This document shows positions 15,958-24,731 of a stretch of DNA of 41,439 nt, one piece after another. Each line of letters opens with the position of its first letter. Positions within the stretch are counted from its first letter, which is position 1. Both the position numbers and the translations under genes were made by a program. The notes beneath the pieces are model-generated. The model had not been told where the DNA came from. It saw only the letters and a program-made list of their open reading frames with translations, and did no database searches. Location: assembly GCF_000495475.1 (NCBI RefSeq), contig NZ_ASGZ01000017.1, forward strand, positions 1-41,439, given 5' to 3'. The stretch comes from Candidatus Halobonum tyrrellensis G22 (GTDB lineage Archaea; Halobacteriota; Halobacteria; Halobacteriales; Haloferacaceae).

Positions 15958-18434
15958 TGCCGGCGCCCCCGCTTTCGTCGCCGGCCGCGGCGCTCGCGTC
16001 CGCCCTCCGCCGACTCCCGCTCCCGCAGTTCGGCGGCTTCGACGGGCTGGGAGGGCTGGGCGGTCTCGCCGGCCCCCGGTCGGTCGTCGTCGACGGCGTG
16101 ACGGTCGGACTCTCGAGACCGCTCCTCCTGCTCGCGCTCCCGCTGGGCCTGCTCGCGGTCTGGGCGGTCGTCTACCGTAACGCCGACGGGACCGCCGGGC
16201 GCCGGAGCCGCCGACTGCTCGCGGTGTCGCGGGTGGTCGTCGTCTGCTGTCTCGTGGTCGCCGCCGCCGGCCCGTACACCGCCCAACGGATGGAGACGAC
16301 GGGCGACCCGAGCGTGACGATGCTCGTCGACGACTCCGACAGCATGGCGGTGCTTCCGGACGCGGCCGACGGGCTGGCCGAACGGGTCGAGGCGGAGGGC
16401 GTCCCCGTCACCCGCGCGACCATCGCGCAGGGGGCGCGGTCGCCGCTCGGCGACGGCGTCGCGGCCAACCTCCGCGAGAACGGCACCGTCGTGGTGGTGA
16501 GCGACGGCCGGGTCACCGACGGGCGGAGCCTCGCGGACGCGGGCGAACTCGCGGCCTCGCTGAACGCGACGGTCGCGTCGGTCGGCCTGGAGCCGACGCG
16601 GACCGAGCGGTACGTCACCCTCTCCGGGCCCTCGAAGACGAGCGCGGGCGTCGACAACGCCTTCCTCGCGCGGGTCGACGGGGTGGCGCTGTCGGGCGAC
16701 GCGCGGCTGGTGGTCGAGGTGGACGGCGAGACGGTCGTCGACCGGTCGCTCTCGGAGGGGAGCGGTCGCGTCGAGTTCTCCCACGCGTTCGCCGAGACGG
16801 GGAGCCACCGCGTCACCGCCCGCGTCGAGTCGGACGACGCGTTCGGCGACAACGACGCCTTCCACAGGACCGTCCGCGTGGTCGATCGGCCGCGCGTGCT
16901 GTACGTCTCGCGGCGCGACTACCCGTTCGGCCGCTACCTCGAGGACCTCTACGAGGTGGAACGCGCCGAGTCGGTGCCCGCGAACCTGAGCGACTCCGAC
17001 TACTACGCGGTCGTCGTCCAGGACGTCGCCGCCGACGACCTGGGGGACATCGACGCGCTCCAGGAGTTCGTCATCGACGGCGGCGGACTGCTCACCGTGG
17101 GCGGTCCCAACTCGTTCGAGCACGGCAACTACGAGTCGTCGTCGGTCGCCTCGATGCTCCCGGTGACGGTGGGCGAGAGCGTCGGCGGCAGCACCAACCT
17201 CGTGCTCGCCATCGACGTGTCGGGCAGCGCCGAGACGGGCATGCGCGTCCAGAAGGCGGTGTCGCTCGACGCGCTCGACCAGTTGGGCGACGACAACGCG
17301 GTCGGCGTCGTCGGCTTTAACCACGACGCCTACGCGGTGGCGGAGCTGGCGCCGCTGTCGGAGAACCGCGGGACGGTGGCCGACCGGATCCGCCGGCTCC
17401 GGTCGGGCGGCGGCACCGACATCGCCGCGGGCCTGCTGGGTGCAGAGGAGATGCTCGGCGACGAGCGCGGGTCGATCATCCTCGTCAGCGACGGCCGCGG
17501 GCCGGTCGGGCCGGCGACCGCGGCGGCCCAGCGGCTGGGTCAGCGCGGTATCCGCGTCGTCGCCGTCGGCACCGGCAACCCCAACGAGGAGACGCTCCGC
17601 CGGATCGCGGAGGCGTCGGGCGGGAGCTACTTCCGCGCGACCGACACCGACCGGCTCCGACTGCTGTTCGGCGGCTCCTCCCGGCAGTACGAGGGCGAGG
17701 GGCTGACCGTCGTCGACGAGAACTCGTTCGTCACCGCGGGCGTCGAACTCACGTCCGACCCGCCGCTGACCAACGACGTGTCGGTGCGGACCGGCGCGGA
17801 GTTCCTCGTCGCCTCGGGCGAGGGCCGGCCCGCGGTCGCCTCGTGGCGCTACGGGCTGGGCCGGGTCGCCACCATCACCGCCTACGACGAGTCGGGGACG
17901 CTCGACGGCCTGCTGAGTCCGCCCGACTCGCTGCTGTTGACGAAGTCGACCAACTACGTCATCGGCGACCCCGAGCGGAAGGCGACGGGCGTGGCGGAGG
18001 CGGCCGACACCCGCGTCGGCGAGCCGACGACCGTCACCTACCGGGGGTCGGAGCCGCCGGCGGCCGAGAACGTCTCGCTCCGACAGGTCGGCGAGGACAC
18101 CTACCGCGCGACGGTGACGCCGACGGAGGCGGGGTACGCCTCGGTGTTCGGCGCGACGTACGCCGCCAACTACCCCGCGGAGTACGCCGCGTTCGGCCGC
18201 GCGCCGGCGCTGACCGACCTGGTGCGCGCGACCGGCGGGGAGACGTTCGATACGGGGCAGGCCGCGGAGATAGCCGCCTTCGCCCGCGAGCAGTCGACGC
18301 GGGTGCGCGACGTCGAGCGGACGTGGGACTGGGCGTTCCTGCTCGCGGGACTGCTCGTCTACCTGTTTGAAGTGTGTGCGCGCAGAATCAGCGTCTACAC
18401 CGGACGCGCCTCCAACGACGGCGGGCTTCCCTGA
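15957..18434 (+). CDS. double-VWA membrane protein with GATase1-like domain
   Basis: 825 residues. TM helices at about 54-73 and 88-105, then a first VWA-like domain with metal motif DDSDS (D125, S127, S129), an extracellular-type beta domain (220-310), a GATase1-like Rossmann segment (about 313-402, with DYYAVVVQDV and GGGLLTVGGPNSF), a second VWA domain with DVSGS (D420, S422, S424), and a single TM helix near the C-terminus (WDWAFLLAGLLVYLFEV). The GATase-like Cys-His-Glu triad is not evident. It overlaps the preceding gene by one base, so the two are probably translated together. Large domain composites like this are typical of MoxR-linked batteries. Confidence 0.88.
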   Translation: MPAPPLSSPAAALASALRRLPLPQFGGFDGLGGLGGLAGPRSVVVDGVTVGLSRPLLLLALPLGLLAVWAVVYRNADGTAGRRSRRLLAVSRVVVVCCLVVAAAGPYTAQRMETTGDPSVTMLVDDSDSMAVLPDAADGLAERVEAEGVPVTRATIAQGARSPLGDGVAANLRENGTVVVVSDGRVTDGRSLADAGELAASLNATVASVGLEPTRTERYVTLSGPSKTSAGVDNAFLARVDGVALSGDARLVVEVDGETVVDRSLSEGSGRVEFSHAFAETGSHRVTARVESDDAFGDNDAFHRTVRVVDRPRVLYVSRRDYPFGRYLEDLYEVERAESVPANLSDSDYYAVVVQDVAADDLGDIDALQEFVIDGGGLLTVGGPNSFEHGNYESSSVASMLPVTVGESVGGSTNLVLAIDVSGSAETGMRVQKAVSLDALDQLGDDNAVGVVGFNHDAYAVAELAPLSENRGTVADRIRRLRSGGGTDIAAGLLGAEEMLGDERGSIILVSDGRGPVGPATAAAQRLGQRGIRVVAVGTGNPNEETLRRIAEASGGSYFRATDTDRLRLLFGGSSRQYEGEGLTVVDENSFVTAGVELTSDPPLTNDVSVRTGAEFLVASGEGRPAVASWRYGLGRVATITAYDESGTLDGLLSPPDSLLLTKSTNYVIGDPERKATGVAEAADTRVGEPTTVTYRGSEPPAAENVSLRQVGEDTYRATVTPTEAGYASVFGATYAANYPAEYAAFGRAPALTDLVRATGGETFDTGQAAEIAAFAREQSTRVRDVERTWDWAFLLAGLLVYLFEVCARRISVYTGRASNDGGLP

Positions 18435-18460
18435 CCCATGCAGACACGGAGTACCACCCA

Positions 18461-19096
18461 ATGAGCTACCTCGGTCGGTCCATCAACCTCGCGCTCGCCG
18501 CCCTCCTGGTCCTCTCGGTCGCGGGGACCGCCGGAGCGTCGCTGTTCTACCAGCACTCGGCGGACCAGCTCGAACGCCAGAACGAGCAACTCCGCGAGCG
18601 GAACGCGGAGCTGGAGACCGACCTCGAGGGCGCCCGCGAGGAGCTCTCGGCGGCCCGCTCGCGCGCGCAGGAGCTCAACGCCACCCTCGAGGACGCCGAG
18701 GGCGACGTCGGGCAGGTGTCCGACCGGCTGGAGAACACGGAGCGACAGCTCAGCGAGACGATCAACGAACTCGCGGAGACGCAGTCGCGGCTCGACACGA
18801 CCAGGGCGGAGCTGTCGGAGGCCGAGGCCGAACTGGAGACCGCCAGGGAGGACCTGGAGGCGGCCACCGACGAGGTGGACGAGTTGGAGACGCGCGTCGA
18901 CACCCTGACCGACCGGGTCGACGCCTTGGAGGCGGAGCGCGACGAACTCGCCGAGACGGTCGATCAGCAGGAGCGGCGGGTCGAACAGCTCGAAACCCGC
19001 GTGGACGAACTGGAGGCGACGGTCGACGACGTTCGTTCGGACCTCCGGAGCGTCTGTAACGCCATCGAGGGCGAGCGCCCGCCGGAGTGTCCCTGA
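18461..19096 (+). CDS. single-pass coiled-coil membrane protein
   Basis: 211 residues: a short cytoplasmic start (MSYLGRSI), one TM helix (about 9-28, ending GTAGASLFY), then a long heptad coiled coil (about 33-195) rich in Glu, Leu, Arg and Ala. Two cysteines (C199 and C210) close the C-terminus; they could form a disulfide outside the cell. It is probably a rod or spacer for the neighbouring VWA/MoxR proteins. Start at ATG 18461, 26 bp after the preceding stop. The stop overlaps the start of the next gene by one base. Confidence 0.8.
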   Translation: MSYLGRSINLALAALLVLSVAGTAGASLFYQHSADQLERQNEQLRERNAELETDLEGAREELSAARSRAQELNATLEDAEGDVGQVSDRLENTERQLSETINELAETQSRLDTTRAELSEAEAELETAREDLEAATDEVDELETRVDTLTDRVDALEAERDELAETVDQQERRVEQLETRVDELEATVDDVRSDLRSVCNAIEGERPPECP

Positions 19097-19995
19097 TGAG
19101 CGGGGAGCCGGAGTCGCCGGCCGCGCGCGACCGGGACGAGCCGGCCGGCGGCGACACGAACACGAACACGGACGCGGACGCGGCGCCCGCCGAGGACGTC
19201 GCGGGGGCGCTCCGGGAGATACGACGCGAGGCGTACAAGGTGGCGGCCGTCTACGGCGCCGTCGACGCCGCGCTCGTGGCGCTGCTCGTCACCCTCGCGG
19301 TTCGGCTGTTCGACCCCGCGTGGGCGACCGGCGCGGTGCCGGTTCCGGGCGCGCCGACCCGGCTGCCGCTCCCGATTCTCGCGGGTGTCGCCGCCGGGGT
19401 CGTCGCGGGCTGTACCGAGGTGGCGCTGCGGGCGCGCCGGCCGGTCGTCGAGCAGTTCGAGGCCGCGAACCCCGAGGTCCGCGAGATGCTCCGGACCGCC
19501 CGCGACGCGGTCGACGACGGCCGCGACTCGCGGATGGCGCGCGCGCTCTACCGCGACGTGCTCGCCCGCCTCCGCGAGACGTCGAGCGTCGGCCTCGTCG
19601 ACCTCCGGCGGCTGTCGGTGACGCTGTTCGTCGTCGTCGTGGTGAGCGTCGCGGGCATCCAGGCGGCGGTGGTCGACCTCTCGCTCGGCGGGGCCGACCC
19701 GGCGGCGCCCGGAACCGACGAGGCGCCCGACTACGAGGGGCTGCGCGACGGCGACGAACTCCTCGGCGACGCCGAGAACGTCTCGGCGGGCGACGACGAA
19801 CTGGAGGCGGAACTCGGCGGCGCCGGTGAGGGCGACGCCCCGCCCGGCGGCTCCGCCTCCGCGTACGACTCCGGCGGCCTGCCGAGCGGCGACGTGGAGG
19901 GCCAGCGGGCCGGCTTCGCCGCCGCCGAACGTATCGAGGACGCCGAACTGATCCGCGACTACACCCGACAACTCGCCAACGGGACCGACCAGTGA
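19096..19995 (+). CDS. multi-pass membrane protein, cluster component (unknown DUF)
   Basis: 299 residues: an acidic leader, a TM pair (about 50-68 and 93-112), a helical stretch, a third TM (about 176-197, LFVVVVVSVAGIQAAVV) and a long acidic tail (200-299) rich in Gly and Asp. No enzymatic motif is visible. Homologous haloarchaeal proteins accompany MoxR/VWA clusters, but I do not know its role. The ATG overlaps the preceding TGA, so translation is coupled. The gap to moxR is 58 bp. Confidence 0.75.
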   Translation: MSGEPESPAARDRDEPAGGDTNTNTDADAAPAEDVAGALREIRREAYKVAAVYGAVDAALVALLVTLAVRLFDPAWATGAVPVPGAPTRLPLPILAGVAAGVVAGCTEVALRARRPVVEQFEAANPEVREMLRTARDAVDDGRDSRMARALYRDVLARLRETSSVGLVDLRRLSVTLFVVVVVSVAGIQAAVVDLSLGGADPAAPGTDEAPDYEGLRDGDELLGDAENVSAGDDELEAELGGAGEGDAPPGGSASAYDSGGLPSGDVEGQRAGFAAAERIEDAELIRDYTRQLANGTDQ

Positions 19996-20053
19996 CACCG
20001 TCACTCGCCGTGCTCCCGACGGCGACGACCGACCCACACCGAACCCGAACCCG

Positions 20054-21025
20054 ATGAGCGACGACCCACGCGACCCACACGCCGACGGCGATATCGAACG
20101 GCTCCAGGAGCGACTCGGCCGCGTCCGCGAGGAGGTGGGAAAGCGGATCGTCGGCCAGGAGGCGGTGCTCGAACAGTTGCTCGTCTGCCTGCTGTGTGAC
20201 GGCAACGCGCTACTGGAGAGCAACCCGGGGCTGGGGAAGACGTCGATGATCCGCGCGCTCTCGGAGGCGATCGACCTCGACTTCTCGCGGATCCAGAACA
20301 CGCCCGACCTGATGCCCTCCGACATCACGGGCACGGAGATCATCCGCGAGTCGGGCGGCAGCCGCGAGTTCGTCTTCGAGCGGGGACCCGTCTTCGCGAA
20401 CGTCGTGCTCGCAGACGAGATCAACCGCGCGACGCCGAAGACGCAGGCCGCGCTACTGGAGGCGATGCAGGAGAAGCAGGTGACCGCCGCGGGCGAGACC
20501 CACGCCCTGCCGGACCCGTTTTTCGTGCTGGCGACGCAGAACCCGATCGACCAGGAGGGGACGTACCCGCTGCCGGAGGCGCAGACCGACCGCTTCCTCC
20601 TGAAGATCGTGCTCGACTACCCCAGCTACGACGACGAGCGGCGGATCGTCGACCTCTACACCGAGGGGACGGCCGTGCCGGCGGTCGAGCGGGTGGTCTC
20701 GCGCGAGCAGTTGCTGGCGATGCAGTCGCTCGTCCGGGAGGTCCCCATCGCCGACGACATCCGCGACCGGGCGATCGGGCTGGTCCGCGCGACGCGCGAC
20801 TCCCCGGACATCGAGTACGGCGCGAGTCCGCGCGCGAGCATGGCGCTCGTGCTCGCGGGGAAGGCGCGGGCGTTCCTCCGCGGCCGCTCGCACGTGAGCT
20901 GGGAGGACGTCGAGGCGCTGGCACCGCCGGTGCTCCGTCACCGGATCCTCGTCGACTTCCGCGCCGAACGCGAGGGAACCACCCCCGACGACGCCATCGC
21001 GGCGCTGTCGGCCGCGGGCGAGTGA
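20054..21025 (+). CDS. MoxR-family AAA+ ATPase
   Basis: 323 residues. Walker A NPGLGKT (57-63), Walker B LADE (119-122) followed by INRATPKTQAALLEAMQEK, and sensor 1 ATQNP (160-164) with the MoxR signature QEGTYPLPEAQTDRF. MoxR proteins form rings that act as chaperones for VWA-domain partners, coupling ATP hydrolysis to metal insertion or complex remodelling. Encoded within a VWA cluster, it is the likely motor of this module. The DUF58 gene follows after 3 bp. Confidence 0.95.
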   Translation: MSDDPRDPHADGDIERLQERLGRVREEVGKRIVGQEAVLEQLLVCLLCDGNALLESNPGLGKTSMIRALSEAIDLDFSRIQNTPDLMPSDITGTEIIRESGGSREFVFERGPVFANVVLADEINRATPKTQAALLEAMQEKQVTAAGETHALPDPFFVLATQNPIDQEGTYPLPEAQTDRFLLKIVLDYPSYDDERRIVDLYTEGTAVPAVERVVSREQLLAMQSLVREVPIADDIRDRAIGLVRATRDSPDIEYGASPRASMALVLAGKARAFLRGRSHVSWEDVEALAPPVLRHRILVDFRAEREGTTPDDAIAALSAAGE

Positions 21026-21028
21026 GCC

Positions 21029-21886
21029 GTGATCGACCCCGCGTTCCTCGACGAACTCGGCCGGTTCCGCTCGGCGATGAAGCGACAGAGCTCGTCGGTC
21101 TCGCAGGGCGACCAGCGCTCGAAGAGCGTCGGCGAGGGGCTGACGTTCAGCGACTACCGCCGGTACGTCCGCGGCGACGACACCCGGCTGATCGACTGGA
21201 AGCTGTACGCGCGGACGGGCGAGTACTTCATCAAGCAGTTCGAGACCGAGCGCAGTCTCACGGTCCACGTGCTCGTCGACGCCAGCGGGTCGATGGGGTA
21301 CGGCGACGGGGAGGCGAACAAGTTCGAGTACGCCGCCAAACTCGGGTTGGGGTTCGCCTACCTCACCGCCGAGGAGAACAACGACTTCCGCGTCTCGGTG
21401 TTCACCGACCGCGTGGAGCGACTCGACGCCGGGCGGTCGAACCGGGGGGAACTCCTCGCGCTCGTCGACCGGCTGAACGACCGCGAGCCGAGCGGCGAGG
21501 GCGACTTCGCGGGCGCGCTCGACGGCTACGGCGCCGACGTCCGGAGCCGGTCGCTCGTGGTGGTGTTGAGCGACTGTCTCGCCGACCCCGACGCTATCGA
21601 GACTGGCCTCGTGGGCGTCGGGCGGAGCGGCATCGTCGTCGGTACCGTGCTCTCGCCGCGGGAACTCCGTCCCGACCCGACCGGCGACACGCTGTTCCGC
21701 GACCCCGAGACGACCGAGACGCTCCGCACCTACTTCGGCGGCGCGCGCGCGGCGTCGTACCGCGAACGACTCGACGCGCACCTCTCGGCGGTCGAGGAGC
21801 GGTGTCGCCGCCTGCGCGCCGAGCACGCGCTCGTGAACTCCGGCGACGATTTCTTCGACTCGTTCGGCGAACTCTGGGTCGGCTGA
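21029..21886 (+). CDS. DUF58 VWA-like protein, MoxR partner
   Basis: 285 residues, GTG start. It has the DUF58 signature GLTFSDYRRYVRGDDTRLIDW and a VWA metal motif DASGS in VHVLVDASGSMG (D-x-S-x-S). DUF58 proteins routinely sit next to MoxR and are its presumed substrates. No transmembrane region is seen, so it would face the cytoplasm. It closes the cluster. Confidence 0.93.
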   Translation: MIDPAFLDELGRFRSAMKRQSSSVSQGDQRSKSVGEGLTFSDYRRYVRGDDTRLIDWKLYARTGEYFIKQFETERSLTVHVLVDASGSMGYGDGEANKFEYAAKLGLGFAYLTAEENNDFRVSVFTDRVERLDAGRSNRGELLALVDRLNDREPSGEGDFAGALDGYGADVRSRSLVVVLSDCLADPDAIETGLVGVGRSGIVVGTVLSPRELRPDPTGDTLFRDPETTETLRTYFGGARAASYRERLDAHLSAVEERCRRLRAEHALVNSGDDFFDSFGELWVG

Positions 21887-21896
21887 CGGCGGAGGG

Positions 21897-22028
21897 TCAC
21901 CTGCCGTCCACCGCCGACCGGACGCCGCCAACCACCGGCCGTCCGCCGAACGCGGCGAGCGCCGCTCCCGCGCCGGCGACGCCGCCGAGGAGGGCGGCGG
22001 CGCTCGCGGCCACGAGCCAGTCGCTCAC
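21897..22028 (-). CDS. possible 43-residue single-TM protein
   Basis: A minus-strand frame from a GTG at 22028 to a TGA at 21897-21899 encodes one Ala/Gly/Leu-rich hydrophobic segment (residues 5-27) and a short basic tail. It is convergent with the DUF58 gene and lies about 129 bp downstream of the methylglyoxal synthase gene on the same strand. Composition is compatible with a small membrane protein, but chance is possible. Confidence 0.35.
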   Translation of the reverse strand: MSDWLVAASAAALLGGVAGAGAALAAFGGRPVVGGVRSAVDGR

Positions 22029-22156
22029 GCCGGAACACGACGCGATCGGCTCCCCGCTCCGGGTCACCGCACACACCCGCGACGGGAAGGTGAACGACGG
22101 CCGGACCCCGACGAGTCACCGGCCCGGGTGCGGTCGGCAGTCGGCCCGTCGGCCGC

Positions 22157-22534
22157 TCACTCCTCGGCCCGAGCGAGACCGTCGAGGAGGAACTCCGCCG
22201 ACGACCGGGTGGTCGCGAGCGGCGTGTCGTGGACGTCGCAGATCCGCAACAGCGCGGAGATGTCGGGCTCGTGCGCCTGCGCGGCCAGCGGGTCGCGTAA
22301 GAACACGACCCCGTCGAGTCGGTCCTCGGCCACCTCCGCGCCGATCATCAGGTCACCCCCCAGCGGACCCGACTGCTTCCGCTCGACGGTCAAGCCCGTC
22401 TCCTCGATCACTCGCTTGCCCGTGGTGCCGGTGCCGACGAGTTCGAACGTCGACAGCAGGTCCTCGTACGCCCGCGCGAGGTCGATCATCTCGGGCTTCT
22501 CCTCGTCGTGGGCGATCAGCGCGACGCGCGTCAT
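22157..22534 (-). CDS. mgsA: methylglyoxal synthase
   Basis: 125 residues. Recognisable MgsA sequence: [16 protein letters not shown] at the start, [15 protein letters not shown], the phosphate/aspartate segment [15 protein letters not shown], and [14 protein letters not shown] with the second catalytic Asp region. The enzyme converts dihydroxyacetone phosphate into methylglyoxal and phosphate, an overflow bypass of glycolysis. The monomer is slightly shorter than the bacterial enzyme (about 150). No downstream glyoxalase gene is seen here. Confidence 0.93.
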   Translation of the reverse strand: MTRVALIAHDEEKPEMIDLARAYEDLLSTFELVGTGTTGKRVIEETGLTVERKQSGPLGGDLMIGAEVAEDRLDGVVFLRDPLAAQAHEPDISALLRICDVHDTPLATTRSSAEFLLDGLARAEE

Positions 22535-22724
22535 ACGACCGCTTTCGTCCGGGGGAAGTTAGTGGGTCCGGTCGGTTCGGAGATGCGGCCCCTCGCATTC
22601 GATATAGCGAAATAAGATTTACACGTTGGCGGTCGATCGAACCCCAGCCGGCATTCGTATCTTCATACCGACACGTCTCGCCGTGAACGGGGGACCCGGA
22701 CGCGCCGGCGGGGGCCGTGTGGTG

Positions 22725-23591
22725 TCACCGCCAGTCGTCGGCCCACTGGGCCGCACGCCGGACGGGGCCGCTCGCGGCGAGTGCGACCCCGGCGCGCACC
22801 GCCCGGTCGCGCCACGCCCGCGGGAGGAGTTCCGCGGCGAGCACCCCCGGCGTCCCGAGCGGTCCGGCTTGGTACCGGGGGTCGGGCGCGTCGGCGGTCG
22901 CCGCTTCCACGATCACGCTCGCGACCGCCGCGGGGTCCGCGACCCCGGGCACGTCGTCCGCGAACACCCCGATCCGGTCGAGCACCCGGTAGACGTCGTC
23001 GTACGCCGCCGAGCGGTCCGTCGACGGGAGGTCGGCCAGCGCGCGGTCGTAGAAGTCGGTCGCGACGAGTCCGGGTTCGACCACCACCACGTCGACGCCG
23101 TGGCCGGCGACCTCCTGGCGGAGCGCGGCGCTCATCCCCGCGAGCGCGAACTTGGAGCCAGCGTACGCCCCGATGCCCGCCAGCGGGAGGCGGTCGTCGA
23201 CGCTGCCGACGTTGACGACGGTTCCCGTCCCCCGTTCGCGCATGTGGGGGAGGACCGCCCGCGCCAGCCGGTGGGGACCGAACACGTTGACGTCGAACTG
23301 GTCGCGGACCGCCTCGGTCGGCACGTCCTCGAGCGGGCCGAACTGGCCGTAGCCCGCGTTGTTGACCAGACAGTCGATCCGGCCCGCCTCCTCGAGTGTT
23401 CGGTCGACGACGCGGTCGACGTCGCCGTCGTCGGTCACGTCGAGTTTCGACACGGTCGCGGCCGCCGCGTCCGGGACCTCGTCGGGGTCGCGCGCGGTTG
23501 CGTGGACCCGCCACCCGGCGTCGAGGAACGCCCGCGCGGTCGCCCGTCCGATACCGCTCGAACAGCCGGTGATCAGCGCCGTTCGCGTCAC
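22725..23591 (-). CDS. short-chain dehydrogenase/reductase (SDR)
   Basis: 288 residues, GTG start at 23591, chosen because the Rossmann fold begins immediately. NAD(P)-binding TGCSSGIG (about 8-15), LDVTDDGDV, NNAGYGQFG, catalytic Ser in VNVGSVDD and YxxxK in YAGSKFALAGMS. An Arg (TARDP) after strand 2 hints at NADPH preference. Substrate unknown. The C-terminal region RDRAVRAGVALAASG is Ala/Arg-rich. The gap of 190 bp before methylglyoxal synthase (22535-22724) holds an AT-rich patch near 22600-22620 and no gene. Confidence 0.92.
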   Translation of the reverse strand: MTRTALITGCSSGIGRATARAFLDAGWRVHATARDPDEVPDAAAATVSKLDVTDDGDVDRVVDRTLEEAGRIDCLVNNAGYGQFGPLEDVPTEAVRDQFDVNVFGPHRLARAVLPHMRERGTGTVVNVGSVDDRLPLAGIGAYAGSKFALAGMSAALRQEVAGHGVDVVVVEPGLVATDFYDRALADLPSTDRSAAYDDVYRVLDRIGVFADDVPGVADPAAVASVIVEAATADAPDPRYQAGPLGTPGVLAAELLPRAWRDRAVRAGVALAASGPVRRAAQWADDWR

Positions 23592-23666
23592 GGGGGGGGT
23601 TCGGTCCCCGCGCCCGAAGAGGTGGCGGCCCCGTCCCGGCACGCGGGCCGGCGGCCCGTCCGCCCG

Positions 23667-24731
23667 TCACTCCAGCAGTCGGTAGACGCTCTCCTCGTAC
23701 GTCTCGCGGACGTTGTCGCCCCAGTTGTGGGTGTAGGTGTCGATGATGTCGTCGGCGACGTCGCCCCGGAGGTACTTCACGACGCCGCGCTCGCCGGTCC
23801 GGTCGCGGAGGTGGGTGGTGAAGAAGTGACGGAAGTAGTGGGGCGTGACGTTCTCGGCGGCGCCCGCGCCGGTCTCGTGCCAGCCGGCCTCGCGGGCGCG
23901 TTCGCGGACGACCCGCTGGACCTGCGCGGGGGTGAGTCGCTCGCCCCACCCCGAGGCGGTGCCGACGAACAGCGGGTCGGCGGGCGAGACGGCGTCCGGG
24001 CGGACGGCCAGCCACCGCAGCAGGACGCGTTCGAGTTCGTCGTCGACCGGGATCACCGTCGCGCGCTTGCGCTTGTTCGAGGCGGTCCGCTCCTCGCCGT
24101 TGTACCGCTCGCCCATCGACGGCTCCGGCGGGACGTACAGCGAGTCGGGCCGGCCGTCGAGTTGCGCGCGCCCGCCCAAGTCGTACGCCGCCACCGCCCG
24201 CGACAGCGCGAGGTCGCGCAGGTCGAGGTTGCAGAGTTCGCCCACCCGCATCCCCGTCTTGAGCAGCGTGACCACCAGCGCTCGCTCCAGCGGGTGGGTG
24301 ATTCCGGCGACGAACGCGGCCATGCGCGCGACGGATATCTCCCGGCGGGTCGGGTCGGGGTCGATCCGTTCGTCGAGTTCCTCCATCACGAGCGTCATCG
24401 GGTTGGCGTCGAACGCGCCGACCTGGGTCATGTACGCGTAAAAGCGGTGGAGGTAGGAGGCGTACGCCGCCACCGTCGAGTCGCCGATTGCGGGGTCGCC
24501 CCGGAGCGAGTGGACGAACGCCATGCAGTCGCGGTGGGAGGCGTCGCCCGGGGCGACCTGCCCGCCGGGGGCGTCGGTTCGGAGGAACGACGCGAACCGG
24601 TCGAGCACCCGGCGGTACTCCCGGCGGGTCCGCGGACTCTTGCCGTGAAACTCCATGTCCTGGACGAAGTAGCCCACCGGGTCCTCGGGGGAGTCCGGCC
24701 CGTCGGAACCGGCCGCGTCGGCGTCACTCAT
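23667..24731 (-). CDS. tyrosine recombinase (haloarchaeal XerC/D-like)
   Basis: 354 residues: an N-terminal SAM-like core-binding domain (about 18-115), then the catalytic domain with Arg I in LLKTGMRVGELCNL (R162), lysine region SNKRKRATVIP, box HYFRH (H298, R301) and the nucleophile Tyr in DTYTHNW (Y333). Where most Xer proteins have LGH, this one reads LRGD, as in a haloarchaeal subfamily. It could act in dimer resolution or in integration of an element. The ATG at 24731 overlaps the DUF5805 stop by 8 bases, so the two are co-expressed. Confidence 0.93.
   Translation of the reverse strand: MSDADAAGSDGPDSPEDPVGYFVQDMEFHGKSPRTRREYRRVLDRFASFLRTDAPGGQVAPGDASHRDCMAFVHSLRGDPAIGDSTVAAYASYLHRFYAYMTQVGAFDANPMTLVMEELDERIDPDPTRREISVARMAAFVAGITHPLERALVVTLLKTGMRVGELCNLDLRDLALSRAVAAYDLGGRAQLDGRPDSLYVPPEPSMGERYNGEERTASNKRKRATVIPVDDELERVLLRWLAVRPDAVSPADPLFVGTASGWGERLTPAQVQRVVRERAREAGWHETGAGAAENVTPHYFRHFFTTHLRDRTGERGVVKYLRGDVADDIIDTYTHNWGDNVRETYEESVYRLLE

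Noticed and set aside
15603-18461. A 952-residue minus-strand open frame
   Set aside because: Antisense to the two membrane VWA genes, Arg/Gly-rich, no motifs; an artefact of codon bias.
19146-19180. Short tandem-like run of Asn/Thr and Asp/Ala codons
   Set aside because: Low-complexity acidic leader of the membrane protein, not a DNA repeat of interest.
22595-22625. AT-rich patch between methylglyoxal synthase and SDR
   Set aside because: About 60-90 bp upstream of the methylglyoxal synthase start, farther than a usual TATA box; may be part of a longer leader but cannot be decided.
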